This document shows positions 31,491 through 46,156 of a DNA stretch of 64,000 nucleotides, one piece after another (position 1 is the first letter of the stretch; each line of letters opens with the position of its first letter). The DNA is taken from the NCBI GenBank assembly GCA_038238915.1, contig JBBSFH010000014.1, positions 24,476 to 88,475 on the forward strand. Reading direction: 5' to 3'. Below the pieces are notes generated by a model, which did no database searches, was not told the DNA's origin, and saw only the letters and a program-made list of their open reading frames with translations. The stretch is from JAVVHE01 sp038238915. Its GTDB lineage: Bacteria; Pseudomonadota; Alphaproteobacteria; Sphingomonadales; Sphingomonadaceae. The position numbers were made by a program, and so were the translations under genes.

Positions 31491-34400
31491 CTACTCCGCC
31501 GCCACCGCCTCGGGCGCGGGCAACGCCGCCGCAGCCGCCGCGTCCTGCTGCGCCCGCAACACGATATCGCGCGCATTCGCAGCCACGCGCAGCCGGTTCA
31601 TGCCAGCACCCGTGCCCGCCGGGATCAGGCGGCCGACGATGACATTTTCCTTCAGCCCGATCAGCGGATCCACCTTGCCCTGCACGCTCGCCTCGGTCAG
31701 CACGCGCGTCGTCTCCTGGAACGATGCCGCGCTCATGAAGCTGCGCGTCTGCAGGCTGGCCTTGGTGATGCCGAGCAGTACCGGCTTGCCCTCGGCGGGC
31801 TTGGATCCCTTGGGCAGCTTGGCGTTCTCGCGGTCCATCTCGTCGCGATCGGTCTGTTCGCCGATCAGCAGATGCGTGTCACCCGAGTAGGTGATCTCCA
31901 CCTTCTGCAGCATCTGGCGCACGATGACTTCGATGTGCTTGTCGTTGATCTTAACGCCCTGCAGACGATAGACTTCCTGCACTTCGGCGCACAGATATTC
32001 GGCGAGCGGTTCGATGCCGAGCACGTCGAGCATGTCGTGTGGATCGGGGTTGCCGTCGAGGATATAATCGCCCTTCTGCACATGATCGCCCTCCTGGACG
32101 GTGATGTGCTTGCCCTTGGCGATGAAATACTCGACCGGATCGCCGCCATCCTCGGGCCGCACGATGATGCGTCGCTTGGCCTTGAAGTCCTTGCCGAACT
32201 CGATGCGCCCCGCGATCTTGCTGATCACTCCGCTATCCTTGGGCTTGCGCGCCTCGAACAGCTCGGCCACGCGCGGCAGACCGCCGGTGATGTCGCGCGT
32301 CTTGGCAGATTCCCTCGGTACGCGAGCGAGAATGTCGCCCGCCGACACCTTGTCGCCCTCGCCGACCGAAATGATCGCCAGCGGCGGCAGGAAGTAGCGC
32401 GCCGCCTCACCCGAAGCCTCGTCCAGCAACGTCACGCGCGGACGCAGATCCGTCTTGTCCTTGGTGGACGTCGCCCGGTATTCGTTCACCACCTTGTTGG
32501 CGATGCCAGTCGCCTCATCGACCTCCTCGGTCAGCGTCAGCCCCTCGATCAGATCCTGATACTTCACCACACCCGATTTCTCGGTAATGATCGGCGTGGT
32601 ATAGGGATCCCATTCCGCCATGCGGTCGCCCTTGGCCACGATCGAGCCATCCTCATGCAGCATCCGCGCCCCGAACGGGATGCGGTGTGTGCTGCGCTCG
32701 CGCCCGTCGGTGTCGATCAGCGAAAGTTCGCCGTTGCGCCCCACCGCGATCACACGGCCGCGCCCGTCGGTCAGCAGCGGCAGGTTCTTGAGCACAATCT
32801 TGCCATCGACCGGCGCCTCGAGCGTCGATTGCTCGGAAACCTGCGCCGCGCCGCCGATGTGGAACGTACGCATCGTCAGCTGCGTGCCCGGCTCGCCGAT
32901 CGACTGCGCGGCGATGACGCCCACCGCTTCACCCTGATTGACCGGCGTTCCGCGCGCGAGATCGCGCCCGTAGCAGGCCGCGCACACGCCCGTCTTGGTC
33001 TCGCACACCAGTGGCGAGCGGATCTTGACGCTGACGACCGCCGCCTTCTCGATCGCCGCCACATCGACCTCGTCGAGCAATCGGCCCATCGGCGCGAGCA
33101 TCTCGTTCGTCTTGGGATCGATCACGTCCTCGGCCGTCGTGCGGCCGAGGATGCGTTCGCCCAAGGACACGATGGTCGAACCGCCCTCGACGATGGCTTT
33201 CATCTGAAGCCCATGATCTGTGCCGCAGTCTTCGGCTGCGATCACGCAGTCCTGACTGACATCAACGAGACGACGGGTCAGGTAACCCGAGTTCGCGGTC
33301 TTCAGTGCGGTATCCGCCAGTCCCTTGCGCGCGCCATGGGTGGAGTTGAAATATTCGAGAACCGTCAAACCCTCCTTGAAATTGGAGATGATCGGCGTTT
33401 CGATGATTTCCCCCGACGGCTTCGCCATCAGCCCCCGCATGCCCGCGAGTTGCTTCATCTGCGTCTGCGAGCCGCGCGCGCCCGAGTGCGCCATCATGTA
33501 GATCGAGTTGATCTGCGGCATCTTGCCATCTGCATCGGGCTTCGGCGATGAAATCGCCTTCATCATCGCGTCCGCGACCTTGTCGCCGCAACGCGCCCAT
33601 GCATCGATCACCTTGTTATACTTCTCGCCCTGCGTGATCAGCCCGTCCTGATACTGCTGCTCGTAATCCTTCACGAGGCCGCGCGTGGCATCGACGAGTT
33701 CGATTTTCTCGTCGGGGATGCGCATGTCGTCCTTGCCGAAGCTGATGCCAGCCTTGAACGCATGACGGAAGCCGAGGCCCATGATGGCATCGGCGAACAA
33801 CACCGTCTCCTTCTGGCCCGTATGACGATAGACGACGTCGATGACGTCGCCGATGTCCTTCTTGGTCAGCAGGCGATTGACGATATCGAAGGGCACCTTC
33901 GAGTTTTTGGGTAGAGCTTCGCCAAGCAGCATCCGGCCCGGCGTGGTCTGGAAGCGTTTGAGGTAAGTCTTCCCCTTCTCGTCGGTCTGCGGCAGTCGCG
34001 CGGTGATCTTGGCGTGCAGAGTCACCGACTTGTTGTCGAGCGCCTGATGCAATTCGGTCATTTCGCCAAACACCATGCCCTCGCCCGGCTCGCCCACGCG
34101 GTCCATGGTCAGATAATAGATACCCAGCACCATGTCCTGCGACGGCACGATGATCGGCTTACCATTTGCGGGACTAAGGATGTTGTTGGTGGACATCATC
34201 AGCACGCGCGCCTCGAGTTGCGCCTCGAGGCTGAGTGGTACATGCACCGCCATCTGATCGCCATCGAAGTCGGCGTTGAACGCCGAGCAGACGAGCGGAT
34301 GCAACTGGATCGCCTTTCCCTCGATCAGCACCGGTTCGAACGCCTGGATGCCAAGACGGTGGAGCGTGGGCGCGCGGTTGAGCAGCACGGGATGCTCGCG

Positions 34401-35654
34401 GATCACCTCGTCCAATATATCCCAGACTTCCTTGCGCTCCTTCTCCACCCACTTCTTCGCCTGCTTCAGCGTCATCGACAGACCCTTGGCGTCGAGACGC
34501 GAATAGATGAACGGCTTGAACAGTTCGAGCGCCATCTTCTTGGGCAGCCCGCACTGGTGCAACTTCAGTTCCGGCCCAGTGACGATCACCGAACGGCCAC
34601 TGTAATCCACGCGCTTGCCGAGCAGGTTCTGCCGAAACCGCCCCTGCTTGCCCTTGAGCATATCGGACAAGGACTTCAAAGGCCGCTTGTTCGCACCCGT
34701 GATCGTGCGCCCACGCCGACCATTGTCGAACAGCGCGTCGACCGCCTCCTGCAACATGCGCTTCTCGTTGCGCACGATGATATCAGGCGCGCGAAGTTCG
34801 ATCAGTCGCTTCAACCGGTTATTGCGGTTGATGACGCGGCGGTACAAGTCGTTCAGATCGGACGTGGCGAAACGGCCGCCGTCCAATGGCACCAGCGGCC
34901 GCAACTCGGGCGGGATCACTGGAACGACGGTCAGCACCATCCACTCGGGCTTGTTGCCGCTCTCCATGAAGGATTCGATCACCTTCATGCGCTTGATGAT
35001 CTTCTTGGGCTTCAGCTCGGACTTGGTCTCGGCGAGCTCCTTCTTCAGCGTCTCGTATTCGCCGGGAAGGTCCATCTCCTCGAGCAGCTTGCGGATCGCC
35101 TCCGCGCCGATTCCGGCGACGAACGCATCCTCGCCATGTTCCTCCTGCGCAGAATACAGCTCGTCCTCGGTCAGCAGTTGGAACCGCTTGAACGGCGACA
35201 TGCCGGGATCGAGCACGATGTAATGCTCGAAATAGAGCACCCGCTCGAGATCCTTCAGCGGCATGTCAAGCAGCATGCCTATACGGCTCGGCAGCGACTT
35301 CAGAAACCAGATGTGCGCGACAGGAGCGGCGAGTTCGATGTGGCCCATCCGCTCGCGGCGCACCTTGGAGATCGTCACCTCGACGCCGCACTTCTCGCAG
35401 ACAATGCCCTTGTACTTCATCCGCTTGTACTTGCCGCACAGGCACTCGTAATCCTTGATCGGACCGAAGATACGTGCGCAGAACAGTCCGTCACGCTCGG
35501 GCTTGAACGTGCGGTAGTTGATGGTCTCGGGCTTACGAATCTCGCCGAACGACCACGAACGGATCTTCTCCGGCGAGGCAAGACTGATCTTTATCCGGTC
35601 GAACGTCTCCGGCTTCTGCGCCGGGTGGAAGAAGTTCATCAGTTCGGTATTCAT
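31491..35654 (-). CDS. rpoC: DNA-directed RNA polymerase subunit beta'
   Basis: Largest catalytic subunit of RNA polymerase, 1387 residues, a usual alphaproteobacterial length. It has the N-terminal zinc site (CLCGKYKRMKYKGIVCEKCG, near 70-90), the metal-binding NADFDGDQMAVH (near 460), the bridge-helix/trigger-loop region beginning GLMAKPSGEIIETPI, and the second zinc cysteines in CETKTGVCAACYGRDL. It ends in an Ala-rich tail. It follows rpoB after 105 bases. That gap contains a small CGCGCC-CGAA-GGCGCG hairpin (35676-35691) with no T-run, so it is probably not a terminator. Confidence 0.98.
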   Translation of the reverse strand: MNTELMNFFHPAQKPETFDRIKISLASPEKIRSWSFGEIRKPETINYRTFKPERDGLFCARIFGPIKDYECLCGKYKRMKYKGIVCEKCGVEVTISKVRRERMGHIELAAPVAHIWFLKSLPSRIGMLLDMPLKDLERVLYFEHYIVLDPGMSPFKRFQLLTEDELYSAQEEHGEDAFVAGIGAEAIRKLLEEMDLPGEYETLKKELAETKSELKPKKIIKRMKVIESFMESGNKPEWMVLTVVPVIPPELRPLVPLDGGRFATSDLNDLYRRVINRNNRLKRLIELRAPDIIVRNEKRMLQEAVDALFDNGRRGRTITGANKRPLKSLSDMLKGKQGRFRQNLLGKRVDYSGRSVIVTGPELKLHQCGLPKKMALELFKPFIYSRLDAKGLSMTLKQAKKWVEKERKEVWDILDEVIREHPVLLNRAPTLHRLGIQAFEPVLIEGKAIQLHPLVCSAFNADFDGDQMAVHVPLSLEAQLEARVLMMSTNNILSPANGKPIIVPSQDMVLGIYYLTMDRVGEPGEGMVFGEMTELHQALDNKSVTLHAKITARLPQTDEKGKTYLKRFQTTPGRMLLGEALPKNSKVPFDIVNRLLTKKDIGDVIDVVYRHTGQKETVLFADAIMGLGFRHAFKAGISFGKDDMRIPDEKIELVDATRGLVKDYEQQYQDGLITQGEKYNKVIDAWARCGDKVADAMMKAISSPKPDADGKMPQINSIYMMAHSGARGSQTQMKQLAGMRGLMAKPSGEIIETPIISNFKEGLTVLEYFNSTHGARKGLADTALKTANSGYLTRRLVDVSQDCVIAAEDCGTDHGLQMKAIVEGGSTIVSLGERILGRTTAEDVIDPKTNEMLAPMGRLLDEVDVAAIEKAAVVSVKIRSPLVCETKTGVCAACYGRDLARGTPVNQGEAVGVIAAQSIGEPGTQLTMRTFHIGGAAQVSEQSTLEAPVDGKIVLKNLPLLTDGRGRVIAVGRNGELSLIDTDGRERSTHRIPFGARMLHEDGSIVAKGDRMAEWDPYTTPIITEKSGVVKYQDLIEGLTLTEEVDEATGIANKVVNEYRATSTKDKTDLRPRVTLLDEASGEAARYFLPPLAIISVGEGDKVSAGDILARVPRESAKTRDITGGLPRVAELFEARKPKDSGVISKIAGRIEFGKDFKAKRRIIVRPEDGGDPVEYFIAKGKHITVQEGDHVQKGDYILDGNPDPHDMLDVLGIEPLAEYLCAEVQEVYRLQGVKINDKHIEVIVRQMLQKVEITYSGDTHLLIGEQTDRDEMDRENAKLPKGSKPAEGKPVLLGITKASLQTRSFMSAASFQETTRVLTEASVQGKVDPLIGLKENVIVGRLIPAGTGAGMNRLRVAANARDIVLRAQQDAAAAAALPAPEAVAAE

Positions 35655-35759
35655 AAGCCCGATCCTTCCATGTCACGCGCCCGAAGGCGCGAAAGGGCGG
35701 GGCAGACGACCCCTCCCACTGTCGCCCGTTGACGCCAAGACGCCAACGGCTCTTCACAT

Positions 35760-39920
<4,161 letters not shown>

Positions 39921-40053
39921 CGTTACGGGATCGCCCTTCAAATATGTCCGGATCGGCGTCACACCCGATCAGGGGCCTTGAACTTTTTCGGCACTCGAGC
40001 ATTCTTGGCTTTGCCCGAGGAGAGACGGGCGCAGAGAGACGCCCGAAGAGACG

Positions 40054-40099
40054 CCAAAGGGTGCGTCGCCCCCGGCCCGGGAAGCGACGCACCCTTTGG
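40054..40099 (-). terminator. Attenuator hairpin between rplL and rpoB
   Basis: A perfect 16-base inverted repeat (40054-40069 and 40084-40099, arms CCAAAGGGTGCGTCGC and its complement) with a 14-base G/C-rich loop lies 12 bases after the rplL stop. On the transcribed strand the hairpin is followed by only a short T-run (TTTGG), so partial termination is expected rather than a full stop. A partial terminator here is the known way to make more L7/L12 than beta subunit. A second weaker hairpin (CGGGCG/CGCCCG) follows at about 40025-40045. Confidence 0.78.
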
Positions 40100-40111
40100 T
40101 CGTTTTAAGGT

Positions 40112-40489
40112 CTACTTCAGCTCGACAGTCGCGCCTGCGTCTTCGAGTTGCTTCTTGATCTTCTCGGCATCGGCCTTGTTGAGGCCTTCCTTCACCGCCT
40201 TCGGAGCGCTCTCCACCAGCGTCTTGGCCTCGGTCAGGCCAAGCCCGGTAATCACGCGGATTTCCTTGATCACGTTGATCTTCTTGCCACCGTCGCCGGT
40301 CAGGATCACGTCGAACTCGGTCTTCTCCTCAACCGCAGCAGCGGCGGGGCCAGCAGCTGCGGGTCCGGCAACCGCCACGGCGGCGGCGGCGGAAACGCCC
40401 CACTTGGCTTCGAGCAACTTTGCGAGGTCCGCTGCTTCCAGCACCGTCAATGCCGAAAGATCGTCAACAATCTTGTTCAGGTCTGCCAT
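40112..40489 (-). CDS. rplL: 50S ribosomal protein L7/L12
   Basis: Stalk protein of the large subunit that recruits translation factors. The 125-residue product has the N-terminal dimerisation helix (ADLNKIVDDLSALTVLEAADL), an Ala/Gly/Pro hinge, and the C-terminal domain with FDVILTGDGGKKINVIKEIR and GLGLTEAKTLVESAPKAVKEG. It follows rplJ after 46 bases. Two copies dimerise on L10. Confidence 0.98.
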   Translation of the reverse strand: MADLNKIVDDLSALTVLEAADLAKLLEAKWGVSAAAAVAVAGPAAAGPAAAAVEEKTEFDVILTGDGGKKINVIKEIRVITGLGLTEAKTLVESAPKAVKEGLNKADAEKIKKQLEDAGATVELK

Positions 40490-40535
40490 GTGTATCTCCA
40501 TATGGGCCGTATCGGGCCGTATCCAAGGGTTCAGG

Positions 40536-41057
40536 TCAGGCGGCGTCCCGATCGGGATCGCCATAGGCCGCGAAGACGCGTGCGAGCTTTGCCGCAGGTG
40601 CGGTCGAAAGCTGCGCGAGCTTGGTCGCCGGTGCCTGGATGACACCGATGATTCTGGCCCGCAGTTCATCGAGCGAAGGCAGATCGGCAAGCGCCTTGAC
40701 ACCGTTGATGTCGAGCAGCTGCGTGCCGATGGCACCGCCGATGATCTCGAACTTGTCGGTAGTCTTCGCGAACTCGACCGCGATTTTTGCCGCCGCGACC
40801 GGATCGGTCGAGGTGGCCAAGGCAGTCGGCCCGATCAGCAGGTCGTTGATCGCGGCGAAGGGCGTGCCCTCCAGCGCAATCCGCGCCAGCTTGTTCTTGC
40901 TCACTTTGTAAGCCGCGCCTGCGCCGCGCATCCTGTTGCGAAGATCGGTAACCTGGCTCACGGTCAACCCATGGTTGCGCGTGACAACGACCACCGAAAC
41001 CTCGTTGAAGAGGCGGTTCAAGCTCGCTACCAGGTCTTTCTTTTCGTCCCGGTCCAT
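40536..41057 (-). CDS. rplJ: 50S ribosomal protein L10
   Basis: Base of the L7/L12 stalk, 173 residues: MDRDEKKDLVASLNRLFNEV, VVVTRNHGLTVSQVTDLRNRMR, YKVSKNKLARIALEGT and a C-terminal Ala-rich helix that carries the L7/L12 dimers. L10 complexed with L7/L12 usually represses its own mRNA by binding the leader. A leader-like segment lies about 150 bases upstream (41205-41275). Confidence 0.98.
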   Translation of the reverse strand: MDRDEKKDLVASLNRLFNEVSVVVVTRNHGLTVSQVTDLRNRMRGAGAAYKVSKNKLARIALEGTPFAAINDLLIGPTALATSTDPVAAAKIAVEFAKTTDKFEIIGGAIGTQLLDINGVKALADLPSLDELRARIIGVIQAPATKLAQLSTAPAAKLARVFAAYGDPDRDAA

Positions 41058-41204
41058 GCTCTCTCCTTATCTGGACACCGCTACGCGGGTCCGGTTGAGC
41101 CGGGGCCGCAGCGAATACTGCCGCCCCAACCCGCCCGTGGGGTCACGCGCCTTGGGGACCGAAGCACCCGCAGCAGGCCCGCCCGGATCGCACCCGGCCC
41201 AGCC

Positions 41205-41275
41205 CAAACCTGTCCCCGCCTACCGCTGGCGAGTTTTAAGGCCCATACAGGCCACCCGCGGTCTCGGACGGTCAT
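41205..41275 (-). ncRNA. Probable L10 leader (ribosomal protein autoregulatory RNA)
   Basis: The untranslated region before rplJ carries, on the transcribed strand, GAGACCGCGGGTGGCC, then CCTTAAAACTCGCC and AGCGGTAGGCGGGGACAG. This order of short blocks fits what I remember of alphaproteobacterial L10 leaders, where the L10(L12)4 complex binds a kink-turn-like element. The stem-loop structure was only checked by eye. Identification is by resemblance and position. Confidence 0.5.
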
Positions 41276-41313
41276 CCGGGGATGGGCGAACCCCTCCCCA
41301 AAACCATAAACCC

Positions 41314-41403
41314 GTCATCCCGGCCCTGAGCCGGGACCTACCTGCCTCCGTTCCGCCGCAGCCGACGGAGCCAAGGCGGGTCCCGGGTCAAGCCCGGGAT
41401 GAC
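41314..41403. repeat. Palindromic repeat (GTCATCCCGG type) in the rplA-rplJ spacer
   Basis: Outer arms GTCATCCCGGCCCTGAGCC (41314-41332) and, at 41378-41403, GGTCCCGGGTCAAGCCCGGG plus ATGAC form two face-to-face hairpins. An inner CCTCCGT/ACGGAGCC pair lies between. This is a common dispersed element in sphingomonad genomes and is different in sequence from the one in pcs. It begins nine bases after the rplA stop and precedes the L10 leader candidate on the transcribed strand. Confidence 0.8.
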
Positions 41404-41411
41404 GGCGGCGG

Positions 41412-42113
41412 CTAAGCGGTCACCCCCGCCGTTGCCACATCCACCTTCACGCCCGGCCCCATGGTGGAACTGAGCGCGATCTTGTTCACATATTTGCCCT
41501 TGGCACCCGTCGGCTTGGCCTTGACGATCGCGTCGACGAACGTGTCGAAATTGGCCCGCAGCGCCTGCGCGTCGAAGCTCGCCTTGCCGATCCCGCCATG
41601 GATAATCCCCGCCTTCTCGACGCGAAACTCCACCTGACCGCCCTTGGCCGCCTTCACCGCCTCGCCGACGTTCATCGTCACCGTGCCGAGCTTGGGGTTG
41701 GGCATCAGCCCCTTGGGGCCCAAAATCTTGCCCAAGCGACCAACAAGCCCCATCAGGTCGGGCGTAGCAATACACCTGTCGAAATCGATCTTGCCCTCCT
41801 GCACCAGCGCCATCAGGTCCTCGGCCCCAACGACATCGGCCCCGGCCGCCGTCGCTTCCTCCGCCTTAACGCCGCGCGCGAACACGCCCACACGCACCGT
41901 CTTGCCCGTGCCGCTCGGCAGCGTCACGACGCCGCGCACCATCTGGTCCGCGTGGCGCGGATCGACGCCCAGGTTGATGGCCACCTCGACCGTCTCGTCG
42001 AACTTGGTCGAGGCGAGAGATTTCACCAGCCCGATCGCCTCGTCCACGCCGTACAGCTTCACCGGATCGACCGCAGCACTCGCGACCTTCTGCTTCTTCG
42101 TCAGCTTGGCCAT
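41412..42113 (-). CDS. rplA: 50S ribosomal protein L1
   Basis: Large-subunit L1-stalk protein, 233 residues, with the signature VEVAINLGVDPRHADQMVRG near the middle of domain I, then KGLMPNPKLGTVT and KAKPTGAKGKYVNKIALSSTMGPG at the end. It can also repress translation of its own operon. The ATG lies directly after the rplK stop, so the pair is co-translated. Confidence 0.98.
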   Translation of the reverse strand: MAKLTKKQKVASAAVDPVKLYGVDEAIGLVKSLASTKFDETVEVAINLGVDPRHADQMVRGVVTLPSGTGKTVRVGVFARGVKAEEATAAGADVVGAEDLMALVQEGKIDFDRCIATPDLMGLVGRLGKILGPKGLMPNPKLGTVTMNVGEAVKAAKGGQVEFRVEKAGIIHGGIGKASFDAQALRANFDTFVDAIVKAKPTGAKGKYVNKIALSSTMGPGVKVDVATAGVTA

Positions 42114-42548
42114 CTAGCCCTCCACCACTTCGAGACCCATCGAGCGCGCCGAGCCCTCGATCGTCTTCATCGCCATCTCGATCGACGCCGCGTTCAGATC
42201 GGGCATCTTCGTCTCGGCGATGCGGCGAATATCGCTTGTCTTGATCTTGCCGATCGCGGGATCCTTGTTCGGGTTCTTGCTCCCCGCCTTCACACCCGCC
42301 GCCTTCTTGATCAGGAACGATGCCGGCGGCGTCTTCATGATGAAGGTGAAGCTCTTGTCCGCGAACACCGTAATCACGACCGGCAGCGGCGTCCCCGCCT
42401 CCATATCGCCCGATTTCGCGTTGAACTGCTTGCAGAACTCCATGATGTTCACACCGCGCTGCCCCAGCGCCGGCCCGATCGGCGGCGACGGCTTGGCTTG
42501 CGCAGCGGGCACCTGCAGCTTGATGTACCCGGTAATCTTCTTCGCCAT
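42114..42548 (-). CDS. rplK: 50S ribosomal protein L11
   Basis: GTPase-centre ribosomal protein, 144 residues: MAKKITGYIKLQVPAAQAKP, the proline-rich SPPIGPALGQRGVNIMEFCKQFN and the C-terminal rRNA-binding TKMPDLNAASIEMAMKTIEGSARSMG. It lies 52 bases after nusG in the standard order nusG-rplK-rplA. Confidence 0.98.
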   Translation of the reverse strand: MAKKITGYIKLQVPAAQAKPSPPIGPALGQRGVNIMEFCKQFNAKSGDMEAGTPLPVVITVFADKSFTFIMKTPPASFLIKKAAGVKAGSKNPNKDPAIGKIKTSDIRRIAETKMPDLNAASIEMAMKTIEGSARSMGLEVVEG

Positions 42549-42600
42549 CTCAAATCCTCAATTACGTGGTGCAGACGGCCGCAAAGCCTCCCACGGACAA

Positions 42601-43143
42601 CTACTTGACCTTCTCGACCCCATCGAAGTCCAGATCCACCGGCGTCGCGCGCCCGAAGATCGTGACCGAGACCTTCACGCGGCCCTTCTCGAAATCCAGC
42701 TCCTCGACCAGCCCGTTGAACGACGCGAACGGCCCCTCGAGCACCTTGACCTGATCGCCGATCTCGAAGCCGACCTTGCGACGAACCTTCGTCGTCGGCG
42801 CGGCGGCTTCCTCCTCCTGCGTGTGCAGGATGCGCGCGGCCTCGGCCTCGGTGATCGGCTGCGGCTTCGATTGATTGCCGAGGAAGCCGGTCACCTTCGG
42901 CGTATTCTTCACTAGGTGAAACACCTGATCGTTCATGTTCAGCTTGGCGAGCACATAACCGGGGAAGAACTTGCGCTCCGCCTGCACCTTCTTGCCACGC
43001 CGGACCTCGGTCACCTTCTCGGTGGGCACCTCGATCGCCTCGACGAAGCCATCCAGCCCCAGCCGCGCGGCTTCGGACACGATCGCGTCCTTCACCTTGT
43101 TCTCGAAGCCCGAATAGGCGTGAATGATATACCAGCGCGACAT
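42601..43143 (-). CDS. nusG: Transcription termination/antitermination protein NusG
   Basis: RNA polymerase elongation factor that also bridges to Rho or to ribosomal protein S10. The 180-residue product has the NGN domain (RWYIIHAYSGFENKVKDAI, RKFFPGYVLAKL) and a C-terminal KOW domain (GDQVKVLEGPFASFNGLVEELDFEKGRVKV). It follows secE after nine bases. Confidence 0.98.
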   Translation of the reverse strand: MSRWYIIHAYSGFENKVKDAIVSEAARLGLDGFVEAIEVPTEKVTEVRRGKKVQAERKFFPGYVLAKLNMNDQVFHLVKNTPKVTGFLGNQSKPQPITEAEAARILHTQEEEAAAPTTKVRRKVGFEIGDQVKVLEGPFASFNGLVEELDFEKGRVKVSVTIFGRATPVDLDFDGVEKVK

Positions 43144-43152
43144 GGTTAAACC

Positions 43153-43347
43153 CTAAAACGCCTTCAGCAACATGCGCACCGAATTGCCAAGCACCTGATC
43201 CACCCCCAGGAAGAACACCGACAGCACGGTGGTCATCAGAACCACCATCATCGTGGTGCCGAGCGTCTCCTTGCGCGAAGGCCAGGTGACCTTCGCGGTT
43301 TCGGCACGCACCTGCCGGATGAACTCGCCCGGAGAAACCCGCGCCAT
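43153..43347 (-). CDS. secE: Preprotein translocase subunit SecE
   Basis: Small essential clamp of the SecYEG channel. The 64-residue single-helix form has the conserved amphipathic run VRAETAKVTWPSRKETLGTT before the membrane helix VVLMTTVLSVFFLGVDQVLG. I placed the start at 43345-43347 with AAGGAAG just upstream; an upstream in-frame start would add five residues. tRNA-Trp precedes it, the usual arrangement. Confidence 0.96.
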   Translation of the reverse strand: MARVSPGEFIRQVRAETAKVTWPSRKETLGTTMMVVLMTTVLSVFFLGVDQVLGNSVRMLLKAF

Positions 43348-43438
43348 CGAAACTTCCTTCAACGCCTAACGGCCCGCCATCCGGGGGATAACCCCCGAAC
43401 TGCGGGCCTTGATTTCGTCTCTCGCGCCTAGCGAGCCG

Positions 43439-43514
43439 TGGCAGGAGTGGGGGGACTCGAACCCACGGCCCTCGGTTTTGGAGACCGATGCTCTACCAAC
43501 TGAGCTACACTCCT
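43439..43514 (-). tRNA. tRNA-Trp (CCA anticodon)
   Basis: A complete cloverleaf on the minus strand: acceptor AGGAGTG/CACTCCT, D arm GCTC/GAGC, anticodon loop CTCCAAA (anticodon CCA), T-loop TTCGAGT and an encoded CCA end. It stands 92 bases upstream of secE, the standard location for tRNA-Trp in many proteobacteria, and may share a transcript with secE-nusG. Confidence 0.97.
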
Positions 43515-43562
43515 AGGCGCGGAACGCAGCCGTATATGGGAAGGCACACGCGGGTGCAACCC

Positions 43563-44132
43563 CTACTCCTTCTCCGGCAGCGGCACCGCGAAGCCGTTCA
43601 ACGTCACGCTAACCAGGCAATACAACCCCACCAGATAGATCAACTCGTTCGCGCCATGCTGGCCAAAGGCTTCCACCGCCATGTCGTAGCACGGTCGCGG
43701 CAACGGCCCGCCGTTGACCAGCGAATACGCCACATCATAGGCGATCCCCTCCTCGTTCGACAGATCGGTCGGCCTGCTCCCCGACACCATCGTGGACAGG
43801 CGCCCGCTCATCTGCCCCTCGCGCGCCGCCACCGCGACATGCGCGTAGATCTCGTACGCCGCATCGAAATGCGCGCCGACCACCAGGATCGCCACCTGCC
43901 GCGCGGCCTCGGGGATCGTGGCCTCCATCGTCATCGCCTTGGTCAGCGCCCAGATCGCGCCGCCGATCTTGGGCTCTTGAAGCCATGGGTTCCACGGCCC
44001 CATCAGCGCGCCATCCTCAGGCCGCACCGCAACGAAATCGTTGAAGTTGGACGTGATGCCCTTCTTCATGTCCTCGTACAGCGGTTTCTGCTCGACGCTG
44101 AGGTCGACAGGGGCGATGAGCGGCAGGCGCAT
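43563..44132 (-). CDS. Carboxymuconolactone decarboxylase-family (AhpD-like) protein
   Basis: A 189-residue all-helical protein of the CMD/AhpD family: LMGPWNPWLQEPKIGGAIWALTKAM, then REVAILVVGAHFDAAYEIYAH-type helix (here ARQVAILVVGAHFDAAYEIYAH). The CxxC redox pair of true AhpD peroxidase reductases is absent from the usual position, so a thiol-peroxidase role is unlikely. A lactone decarboxylase or an unknown function is possible. It is an isolated gene between tRNA-Trp and ftsH. Confidence 0.82.
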   Translation of the reverse strand: MRLPLIAPVDLSVEQKPLYEDMKKGITSNFNDFVAVRPEDGALMGPWNPWLQEPKIGGAIWALTKAMTMEATIPEAARQVAILVVGAHFDAAYEIYAHVAVAAREGQMSGRLSTMVSGSRPTDLSNEEGIAYDVAYSLVNGGPLPRPCYDMAVEAFGQHGANELIYLVGLYCLVSVTLNGFAVPLPEKE

Positions 44133-44212
44133 GGGACGGATCTCCGATTGGGTCGCGGATCAACCGGCGCGGGTGGCGAAGGTTGCAGCCTACCACCACC
44201 CACCGCGGAGTT

Positions 44213-46155
<1,943 letters not shown>

Positions 46156-46156
<1 letters not shown>

